64,000 bases of DNA, from assembly GCA_030386875.1 (NCBI GenBank), contig CM059560.1, forward strand, positions 26,964,183 to 27,028,182. Direction: 5' to 3'. Source of the DNA: Morinoia aosen. Its lineage: Eukaryota > Arthropoda > Malacostraca > Amphipoda > Talitridae. This document shows positions 54,081-64,000 of this stretch, one piece after another. A program made the translations under genes and the position numbers. Within the stretch, counting starts at the first letter, position 1. Each line of letters opens with the position of its first letter. Below the pieces are notes generated by a model that did no database searches, was not told the DNA's origin, and was given only the letters and a program-made list of their open reading frames with translations.

Positions 54081-57000
54081 TCAGATAGTTCCCACGGACG
54101 GACTCTGAGCCATCGGAGGGATCGTAGGACGGAGAGCTAAAGCCTCTTACATGGCACCGCCACTTGCACTCCAAACCAGCTTAAAAACTAGAAAATTCCT
54201 CAAATCTGGACCAAGGTCGACTGCTCCTGAAATGGCCTCTGATTAATTAACGTCAGAAAATTAACATCAGGGCTTGAATACGTGGGATTTAAGAGCGGCG
54301 CGAAGCAAAGGGTGTAAAATGCAGCCGTTTGGTTACGCTCAGTCCTGGCAGAGCGCCATGAGTGCGTCTATATACAGTGCTTTGCTCAAAGCTTTACTAT
54401 TTCACTGACAAGAATGTGATAGAGCGAAACTCGCGCGCTCCAGAAGTTGCATGGGCTTCAAGATTTGCCTCAGCATCAAAGGGAAGAATGCAGCAAAATT
54501 ACGAAGCAGAAAAGTAGCGGTTGGAGAGCAATTCCATATGTATATATTAGCGACGACTCGAAGAAGTAAAACCATTGAATGGAAAACGAACACAGTAACT
54601 TTCACGGCCAGTTCACGCTTTCGTTCATCGCTATCATAAATTCATTTGTCGGGGCACGATTGACCTAGCAGCTGTATAGAAAGGGAAGGTAATATTTTCT
54701 GTTAAAACTATTGCACACGTGAAAAATAATTTCTACGTTCATCCCAATATTGTGTAATAGACGGAATATTTGCCAAGCTTTTAAATGTACTCACTGTTAT
54801 CCAATTGTTTTTTTCGAATTGTCTGCCACTTTCGAATTTGCGCTGTGCCGAATCTGAGAAAACAGCATTCGTATCTACACATGCAGGGAGCTGTGCTTCG
54901 TTTCAACTCGTGGAAAAAATGAAATTGTACTGTCTTCGCTAGAGAAGTATCTTAAATCAGTTAGTATCATGTGGATATAACACAGCCTAAATTAGGATTT
55001 AGTACAATTTCTGGCTCATAAGTGAAAAACTAAAAAGAAATTGATTTAACGAAAAAATAATACTAACTATTACAGTTCAGTTTGAATATAATACCAAGGA
55101 AAACTTCTGAAACGCTTGAAATTTTAGGAGTATGCTTGTCAGAAACAATGGCACGGCTCGAATGACACCAATCCTTGCTGTTCTTTGACATCGATGAAAG
55201 CTCCTGCCAGTAGTTTTCATCTGCCATTTGGCAGCACAACTTTTGAACGCCGCTGTGTTCAAACGCCCGCAAGTGATGATGATGCAATGAATTTTAATCA
55301 GAATATTTTTACTAAGACAATATTCTTTTGGCAGCACTGAAATTTGTCTCGAATCTTCCCACAACTTGTTCAGAAATATGAAGGCTTCTTAATTTCACTA
55401 TATAAATTGAACGGGCGTGGATTCTCTAAATAACCATAAGCATCATGAAAATTTTGCTTTAATAACATTGCGGTACAAATGATCTTACAGAAAATTTTAC
55501 ATTCACATGGATTCAAGATTGTTCGAAATAGATGCATAATTCATTTTCGAAGTCAAGGCGAACATTATCAACGGAAATTAGATTACTTTTTTATAATTAT
55601 GGTTGAGGTGTAAAATAAATTCCAACTTAATATTTCAACGGAAATTTCGGTCACTTATGCAATCAAAGTGCTCTTATTTTCGAGGCACTGTTCTGTGAAG
55701 ATATTTTGGTAGAAAGTGAAATTTCGCATTTGAATTGTCGTTGCTGAGTATATCAGAAAAAAAATCAAAGGATTTACATTAAAATTATACAGGCAAGGAC
55801 TCCTGAGGTATAGTGGGAAAAATGGAAAGTCTACTATTTTATGCCCTGTGTGAAGAGCATTTCAATGAATAGATGCTGAACTAGACGAACTTTCATCAAT
55901 TTTGATTGTGTAGCAGACATTTTCTGAAGCAGAAGTGTTCAGGAAAGAATTTGTACATGTAAGTAGTAGAAGTCGACCAGATTCAGCTAGAGAAATTTAA
56001 CAACTTCATTGCACAAAAATATTTGTTTCCTACAAGACTTTAAATGACCAATGTGGCGTAGCCACATCTGAATAATACAGATACATTCCAATAAAACGAG
56101 CATTGTCAGGCTGTTCAGTAAATTGAAGACATGTGATTGAAAAATACTTCAGAGAAGTGGGAAATGAATACAGAGAACAGAATATATTACAGTTGAAATA
56201 ACCTATTCACAAGTGAGCGTTGCTTTGGCTTGAGTTAATCGGCGTTGAAGCATCGTTATTCTACCGAGGGATTTGTGCGCACAATTTGAGCACGATGTTT
56301 TCGTTTACAGCTTGCAGTTCTTGAGATGTTTACTCGTTTCTTGCCCTAGTTAAATTCTTAAATTGAGATGCCTGTCCAGATTCTACTGGTTATCATTGAC
56401 ATTACTTCAGGGAAGATTGAACTAACTAATAAGCTACAATCTATAGATATCACTGCCTATGTTAGTTCACTAATATAAATCAATATTCGAGTCAATACAA
56501 GTACAAGACAACAAGGAGCCTTAAAACGTGTCTTATCTTGCCTTTAATTACTGAAGTTTATTGACATTCGGTGACGTCTGGTGCACTCTCGTTTGCTCAA
56601 CATAATGAGGGTGAAAAAAATAAACGCGGAGATTTCTTCTGAAGCCCCCAAAAACTTGGAATTTCGTTATATCGTGTAACAAATGCCTTGAATCGTTGCC
56701 GAATCGTTACTCACTTGAATCGTGGCCGAATTCCCTGCCTCAAAAATCAGTGTAGTTTTGACTCCGTCTGGAAATGTTTGAAGGACTGCTAACGACCAGT
56801 GGGTTTCATAAGCTAGTCATTTACTACAAAGCTATTATATCATTGTCATTTGTATGTGTATATAGGATTTTATCCTCAGGCCTGCCTAAATGCCACACTA
56901 CATCGAGAGAAAGCTGCGCAGGCTGCTTAAATATTTCATTTGATCAAGCTATATAAGTATTTGGAATCACATACCATGAGATTTCAGACCTCATTTAATG

Positions 57001-58845
57001 CACTTCCATTAACAAGTTCACCAGTCATCCTTAATAAGACAATACAAACGAACGATTTTTAAAATAGATTATTGAACACTTCGTTAAGTTTACCCAGAGC
57101 CGCACGATGGGCTATCGGGTGACTAATTAGAGTCAGTGGTGTCGTCCAAGATTAAGAGCTCTGAGATCTCAAGCAGTTTCTCATGCTCTATTAAGGGTCA
57201 TTACAGTTCTTTTGCCGGGAGGGCGTGAGAGAAGTGGTCACAACTCAAGTCTCGACCACAAAAAAGTGCGGACCACAGAGTCTGTTGCACTCGGACACAG
57301 ATATGTGTTCTTGAGTACCTATGGGATGCGTAGATCTAGAAAGGCTCGTGACTGAAGGTCATACACGTTCATGATTCCATAATTTGGCCAATTTAATGAA
57401 GTTCAATGCGTACAGTTCAATGGCGACTAATTTTGAGATAGTTAAGGACGAATATCGTAATGCTTCAGCAGCTTCGACCAGGAAAGGGCCTTACGATATT
57501 GTTCCGTTAAACGTCGATCTCCGTAAGACATTTATCCTGATTTCAAACATTTGATGGTATTTATGCTATGCGTGTACTAACGTCCAACATAGTGAGAACT
57601 AAGTATAAAATTATGTAGACCTTAATCTGAACCAATCGTAAAAGATCCCACTAAGAGATTAAAATTTCAAGGGAATTTCGACGTATCGCTAACTTTTCCT
57701 GATCACATCGCATCATAGCCGAAGAACTACCTGTAAACTGCGACAGTAGACACGCTTTTCAAGTAGAGATAAAGTGCTTGCACACGTATTGATTTTGAAA
57801 CATGCTCAACAATCTCCATGAGCCTTCGTTGAAACCAGTTATGTGGAAGAGTAATGGATTTCGAGATATTTCGATAGAGCAGCTCTTCGAACGCTTAGTT
57901 ACTTTTATTTTGAGGGGTTGTAACTACTTTCCAATGCATTACGTGACAATTTAATGAATATAATTGCCGAAACCTAATCAAAATTTAAACAACTGTGTGC
58001 ACAAATTGTTGCGTTCACAACATCTTCATGCATGTAATTTGAGTTACTTTGAACGTCATAAATGAAAAAAAATTCGAAGAACTACTAGAACATATACCAT
58101 GCAAAAGTTGTTCGTGAAGATGTTTTTCAATTTCATATTGAAAATAGTAGCCAGAATCCCGAATGTAAGCTGCCAAATTTTTTAAACTTCAAGCGAATGG
58201 AGATTTTTTTCCCCTCACATGAGCATGCCAAACGGCCTTACAAGAGTAACATTTTGCACGTAAAATATGGCTTACAAGCAGCCAATTGAGTAGTAGCGAT
58301 ATCATCTTCCGCGCTGTGTCCTTATAAAACACCTCACGTTCTTTCTTGCATTCTATTGCTAACGCATCGTAAGTTACTGGCATCTATCAGAGAAATTTTT
58401 AAAGCACATTGTGCAGCAGCACTTGCTTGCAGAGCGAGTGTGAGAACCTCGATCTCGCTATCTTACAGGAGATTAATTAAGTGGTCTCACTTGCGCCAAT
58501 AATCGCGGATCCTGACCAAAAAACCTGATGTGATGAGGGCAATGAACATGTGAGAGCAATAGACGTCAGAGTTGGGCAGCTCGGTTAAAAGCTTCAAACA
58601 ATTCACTTTTGAGGTTGATGAGTTAGTTTAAATCCATATTAGCAATTGGTCAGTATTCTTAGTTCAAAAGCCCACTTAGTTAGGTCTATGTTTTCCAATT
58701 TTTAAGTGAGAGTTTTGAGTTTCAACCATCCAAGTAATGAAGCCGTGGCTGAGCTAAACTGTAGTTAAAATATGTGACCAGGGGAGGATTAAATTGGAAC
58801 TCAAGTTATATCTGTTGTACAAACTCCACAGCTTACAGGATTCTA
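54081..58845. other. Gene-poor stretch, nothing supported
   Basis: AT-rich. Frames are at most 95 codons, with none recognised. No repeat, tRNA or exon could be supported. Confidence 0.4.
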
Positions 58846-58900
58846 TACAGGGTGTCCCCATCAAATGTCCTCATCCTTTGGCGGTTACTCAGGTATTTTT
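58846..58900 (+). mobile_element. Possible transposon terminus (tacagggtgtcccc)
   Basis: The phrase acagggtgtccc followed by a short AT-rich block resembles the outer end of dispersed insect transposable elements. No complementary end or target duplication is found nearby, so at most a truncated end is present. Confidence 0.25.
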
Positions 58901-61432
58901 TATTTTGTTTCAGGTGCAACTAAATTTTCTTTTGAGACATTCAATTTTCCAAAATGTAATGTTTTTTATTTGATTTAACTTATTAGACTCGTATCTATGT
59001 CAACCTACATCAAACAAAATACGCGAGTATTCCTCGGTCAAGGAGTGTATACACTCTTTTACGACGACCTGCATAAAGATTTCACACCATGAGTAATATC
59101 ATACCAATAAGATTGGTTACATACGTAGGTGAAACTTTAAAGTTACTAACTTCTTTGATAAAGCAATCAAGAAGAGGAATGTGAATGAGTTTAAATACAC
59201 AAGTATACAAGTATAAAACTTGTCAATCATCCAATTCGTGGGAATCAAACGAACAGCCACCAAATTTATATTTCGATGAATATTTCAAATAAATTTTCCA
59301 AACTAATGGTCTTGCAAATTTGCATTGATTGGAACGTAACTTGCGTGATGACGTGTCAAATTAAAGGTAACTTTCTCTCAAATCTTCCTCTAGATCGGTC
59401 ACTGGGAGCTGAGCTAAACGAGATCCTAAACTTAAAATAACGGCAATGGGATGCGGACTTGATGCTACCTCACGACATGTCCAAATTTTGCACGTTCGTG
59501 TCAGGAAATTAGATAATTATGAAAGCAGCAGACGGTCTAACAAGTAGAGAGTGCAGAAAGAAAAGAAGAATACAATCACCTGAGAATTTAAAGAGAGCGC
59601 ATCGCTGGTGCATCTGCTGTATATATTTTTATTATTTCATATCAACAATATAATGTTCGCACAGCTTCATAGAGGGTTTGGCCCGTTGCGAATGTTATTG
59701 TTTCTTTCTTATGAAGTACAGAGCGGAAGGTTTTCTGATTATGCTGTTCGATAAGATTACGAGAATTCTCCAAATCAAATTAACATTTTTACTGATAGTT
59801 TTGCAAATTCGTTGAAGTCTCACTACTGAGTTCACACGAATACATAAAAATATATATTTTTCAAGTACAGTGATGAGCCGAAATATGAATTCGTGAGATA
59901 ATTATTGTACTCACTTTGTAATTAGGTGTGCTACACATTGCTTATAAATTAGCTTCAATTCTGCCCGGGATGGATTAGCCCATTATGTGAACAATTTATA
60001 GGAAATCCAGTAACATTCTTACTCTGAAATACGAATCGTTTTGGTGATGCTGGAGACGGAAATATGGCTCTATGTGTTTACTTCGTCATATCATCAGAAA
60101 AGTCTAATTTTTTACTTTGATTTGGTGACTGTACTGGCCAGAGAAACTATTTGAAATTTCTTCATTGCTCAAAACATAATTTACCATCGCATGGTTTTTT
60201 TCTCCAGGGGAGTTTAAAATGTTTTGCAATGTTTTACTGGTCCTTTTAATTCTTCAGCATTTGAGATTTTGAGCTATTCATGAGCTCCATTAGCTATAGC
60301 TCGCTCACTGAAATTAATAATACAGGCCTAACTAAATGCATGAGCCGACATCGTTAAGAGCCATCCACTTACAAAATTGTTGTAAGCGTGGAGATCGGAC
60401 ATATGTAGGTATCCATTAGTGAACTAAAGACGAACCCGGACTGTTTGTTGGGAACAGATTGCACCAGTCGCGTGACATTCCTCTATTCTTCAATAATTGT
60501 CCTGCTTTTGATATTCATACATTCCTCTGTCAAAGCAAAGCTATAGAACTCTGTCGTGAGATTGGAAAATAGTTGCATCTCTTCCATGAAAAAGTTAGCC
60601 TCGTGGAGCTCTTTTCGCGACGGGATTGTAGGATCTTTAGGTGAGTCATGAGTTCGAATTTTGCATTTCTGCACACAATTCACAGTTTTTTGGCCGAAGC
60701 TTTGCTTTTGTGACAGGCTGTCGTTTTCAGTCTATTATGACTTGCGCTCGCTATTCCTTTTTTAAACATCTTACAATTTTTGTCGTCGCATGTGCTCACA
60801 AATGCGATGTCTCTAGGGATATGATGTATAATTTGACCATTTGTGCTATGAAAGATGCAGGTAATAGTGGAAGAACGAACTTTCCTGCTAACTGGAGATC
60901 CCAAATTTTGTTGTCTAATTCAGGTGCCTGTAGAAAACAGTTCAGTTTGCAATGATTTTCGAAGCCTCATTGGAATAACTCTGCAAATCCAGGCGGCACA
61001 GTTAGCTAGAAAAGAAGAAAACACTTCGGTAGCATTCTGAGAGCTCTATAGAGACGACTTAATCGACGCGCTAAATTCAACATTCAACATTACGATACTG
61101 TTATACAGTGCTTAGATGTAATTTAATATTTTTCATACCTAGAATGCCTTGTAATAAAAAAGTGACGGGTTTCATACGGATGCACAAAAAAAAGAAATCA
61201 AATGACTTGAACTGTGAACACAAATAAACGAGCGTTAGTATAAAATTACGGAGATGACGTCAATATTTCTGCTAAAAGTTATTTTTTACGCAAATGTTTC
61301 AGAATTCTGCGAGAAATGTTCAGGTTGGTGCTGAACTTGCATTCTAGCTTACAGGTCGTGAATTTTGACAATCACTGAAAAACATTTGCTCCGAGGGAGA
61401 ACTCATATTACATAATTTTTAATGCTTGCCAC
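58901..61432. other. Gene-poor stretch, nothing supported
   Basis: The region 60.48-60.96 kb has overlapping frames on both strands (66-104 codons) without a recognisable domain. I cannot assign it. The rest is featureless. Confidence 0.35.
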
Positions 61433-61661
61433 TTAACCCTTTAACGCCCCAGAGGACACCAGTGTCCTCTTTCAAAATTCCCCTCAATATATTTTATTTC
61501 TTATTCAATTAGTTCCCTAATGTGTTCTTTGAAGTTCTCTGCCGAGTGGCAGTTCTTATCCCATCCTGACACCGGTGACTGCCAGATGCCAGCGCCAGTT
61601 TAGTGACGGTGGTTGTGTTAACGGTAATATGAGTACAAAAATTCGGACGTTAAAGGGTTAA
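61433..61661. mobile_element. 221-bp piggyBac-type MITE flanked by TTAA
   Basis: The element spans 61437-61657 between TTAA at 61433-61436 and 61658-61661. Its ends are inverted: CCCTTTAACG on the left and CGTTAAAGGG on the right. Immediately inside the left end is a perfect stem, agaggacaccagtgtcctct (61451-61470). TTAA duplication and CCCTTTAACG-like termini are typical of piggyBac-mobilised miniature elements. It has no coding capacity. Confidence 0.9.
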
Positions 61662-64000
61662 GCAATATGTGACCAAGATTTAAAACATTCAGAAAACATT
61701 TAGTCGAATTTTAACGTGCGTATATTTTCAAAGGTTCATGCACTTCTGCGTCTCTGTTCGATCGAAAGTTCAATCAGTTTTATCAGCGCAAAAGATCATG
61801 CATATCATGCATAGGTCTTTTGGCCCGCCTCAGTCCGGTCGTTAAAAAGAAATCTTCAATATTCTCCCTCGAAGATAACATGCCTCAATACATTTTTTGT
61901 AGATGACGAGAGTAGATTGCTTTGGTAGATCTTAATAGGTATGGGTTTAAATTTTCCCTTCAAACTACGTGTGACGCCATGAACCAATGGTTAGTAAATA
62001 TATTACCGGCCGAGAGAAGTTTAGTTACCGTGGAAAACGGCACTGTAAATGGATAAGAAAGTGGGCAGAAAAAATTCTATGCGAAAGTTTATCTGTGCAG
62101 GCTACGCAATTGTTTGATCAGATTCATTGATGGACAATGTGTGCATGCAGCTATGACTCATTTCTACAACACAGGTTAAGATTTTGTGGGTTGAAAGTAA
62201 GCAAACTCTAGGTAGGGAACTCTATTTGTGTGAACATTTAAAGCTAAAAATAAAGGTTCGAATGTCCATACAACCCGCAGCAGCCGGCACTGCTAGACCA
62301 TGTATTCGAGTGTCATGTTCAGACGTTGTCATAGTGACAGCAACATTTATATGGAATATCAGAGAACCTGGAATTATATTTGGAGACTTCCCGTGTTATT
62401 ATAATAGCAGTGAGAATTTTTTTCGCAGAATTTACCGAATTCAAATAAGAGCTGCAAAGGTAGAGTAAATATACATCAAGTCATGGAAATCCCATTCCAT
62501 TCATCATCAAGCTTATGAAACTTGAACTTTTATAACTTGAAAAAGACACTGAAATATTATTTACTTGAATGGTGTATCGTTTTGCGGAATTTCGACTGCA
62601 TCTTTGTCTCATGAGAGAAAGCAGCTACAAAACGTTGAAATTTTTAGAATGCCACGTTATAAGTAAATGTTCACTTTCACCAACCGTTGAGCCGGGGATG
62701 TGACAATGTTTTGAATTGATTTTGAGACCACACAGTAACGCAGACAAACGACGCTCCGTTCGTTCCAGTCATTAATATCATTTGTAAACACAAGCATTCG
62801 AAGGTTCGTGTTTTTACTGAACAAATGTGGTCGTGATGCAGCAACCCTCCTGGTTCCCGTGAGAGTGTCGTGATGAGTCCGCTTTTTTGGGTGCATTATT
62901 TTTGCGCTATCAGTTTTTCCGCGTTTTAGGGGCCGAGTTGTGGGAGTGACGGAACGCCCCTTCCGGCTGTCCCGTTCCGCTTCTGCGTGGGAATGCGGAC
63001 CGGCACAAACTTTTGGGCTCCTTGTTGTGCCGTCCAGAAATTAAATTAAGGATGCAAAAGCGGAATGTGACTTTTCCAGTACTGGCTCTAACCGTATCCA
63101 TGCCACCCACACTCAGCACGTATGCCTCATTTAGAAGAAATCAAGATATTCAAAGCGCGCATCATAGGTCAGCGCATAATAATGTCTGCTACTCAAGACG
63201 ATCCGTTTTCAATTTGGTCCAATTTTCAGCACTTTATAAACTTTTACGTTGAGGCGATAATTGTGCATTTCTATTTAATTGAGCATCAACCGGCGAATGC
63301 GTTACTGATAGAAAAAAATATATATTTTCCTAACTCACTGCAGTGCCGTACAGGTGTAAATTCTATTTGAATCTCAATTGTTGTGCAGCGTAAACAGTAT
63401 ATAGTCTTAGTGTACTCGTGCATTGAAAAAAGATGAGTTTATTTTAAGTAAGAAATTTAACTTTTCTGAAAAAATTGTCTATTGTTAAACTTTTTCAATT
63501 GGTGTCTTTTTTCGATCCTTAAATTTTCGTGTAAGGATAACTTTCGAATCCATTTCAATAAACATTTTTGGAATAGAATTAAGAAGAAACAAAAATGGGT
63601 AGTCATTATGTAGCGTTCAGGTATACAGCTCACAGGGAGTGAGAGTGATAAAGCGCGCCAGTAAACCTCCTGCAAACCCTAAACTGTTAAATAGATGCTA
63701 GATAAAACTAAATTTGTGTCTCTAATATACACACAAGCTTGTGTCATTAAATGAAATATATCAGCCCATATGATATCGTGTATTATTATACAAATGGTTT
63801 CCGACTGCATCCTGTTTTCAGAGGAGATTCATAATGCTGCTGTGCAGAAATTGACAAGTTTGGCTTACAATGATAGTATCAGGGAGACTTAGAAAGTATT
63901 TGAATTCCTTTGAATGATTACTTGGACATTTATCTTCGAACAGAATAACTTGAAAACCACGTGATAACAACTCTTCAGAGACGCGTAGGAGCAATACCCT
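61662..64000. other. Gene-poor end of window, nothing supported
   Basis: A GC-richer patch near 62.92-63.12 kb is open on both strands, but the peptides are unrecognised. No exon or RNA gene is supported. Confidence 0.35.

Noticed and set aside
53959-54174. Minus-strand frame with poly-Val segment resembling a membrane helix
   Set aside because: The hydrophobic run is encoded by the CCA/CCG trinucleotide repeat; no signal peptide, domain or splice context.
60483-60955. Overlapping frames on both strands as a transposase remnant
   Set aside because: No catalytic motif, zinc-finger pattern or terminal repeats could be seen.
61801-61820. Search for tRNA, rRNA, CRISPR, bacterial operators or origins across the window
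   Set aside because: No cloverleaf with a GTTCRA loop, no rRNA similarity and no spaced direct-repeat array of CRISPR type was found; the DNA is nuclear eukaryotic. The coordinates given are nominal.

Overview
This is a eukaryotic window, AT-rich and gene-poor. It is almost certainly arthropod and probably insect. Genes are split by GT-AG introns, there are no operons, and intergenic DNA carries short interspersed repeats with target-site duplications, a fold-back DNA transposon and a TTAA-flanked miniature element. The species cannot be read from the sequence. Only four protein-coding loci can be supported; most other open frames are short, lack splice context and resemble nothing I recognise.

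Layout. 0-13.9 kb: no certain gene. It holds a 22-bp minisatellite (5.98-6.11 kb), a 1.23-kb fold-back transposon with an 8-bp target duplication (6.27-7.51 kb), a TATA/CRE promoter-like patch (8.34-8.51 kb) and the first copies of a ~360-bp SINE-like family. 13.93-15.04 kb (+): last exon of an unrecognised Ser/Asn-rich protein with a C-terminal coiled coil. 16.0-19.7 kb: more SINE copies, one inserted into another with a clean 14-bp duplication. 23.95-36.34 kb (-): an eight-exon gene whose splice phases close exactly (1,767 nt, 588 residues). It encodes a type I membrane protein with signal peptide, CUB-like region, LDL-receptor class A module, transmembrane helix and a long cytoplasmic tail with two PPxY motifs. 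37.6-39.3 kb: two copies of a 343-bp direct repeat. 43.43-43.98 kb (+): a single-exon Nrarp gene (Notch-regulated ankyrin repeat protein), with a consensus CSL/Su(H) site upstream and two K-box motifs in the 3' UTR. 45.79-45.96 kb (+): probable first coding exon of a secreted protein. 46-64 kb: no supported exon, only microsatellites, small repeats and a 221-bp piggyBac-type MITE at 61.4 kb.

The most unusual signal is in the membrane-protein gene. Tandem repeats sit on or beside its exon edges. The last ~12-15 exonic bases plus the GT donor of two different exons have been tandemly multiplied (67-bp and ~34-bp units), the acceptor of one exon is duplicated (62 bp), a 34-bp duplication lies next to another acceptor, and a 1.5-kb 19-bp minisatellite abuts a third. 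The arrays are most uniform beside the exon and decay into the intron. Several repeat units keep plausible splice donors, one of which would add 11 in-frame residues. The genes do not form one pathway, although both the receptor tail and the Nrarp N-terminal extension carry PPxY motifs, which in other proteins bind Nedd4-family WW domains.
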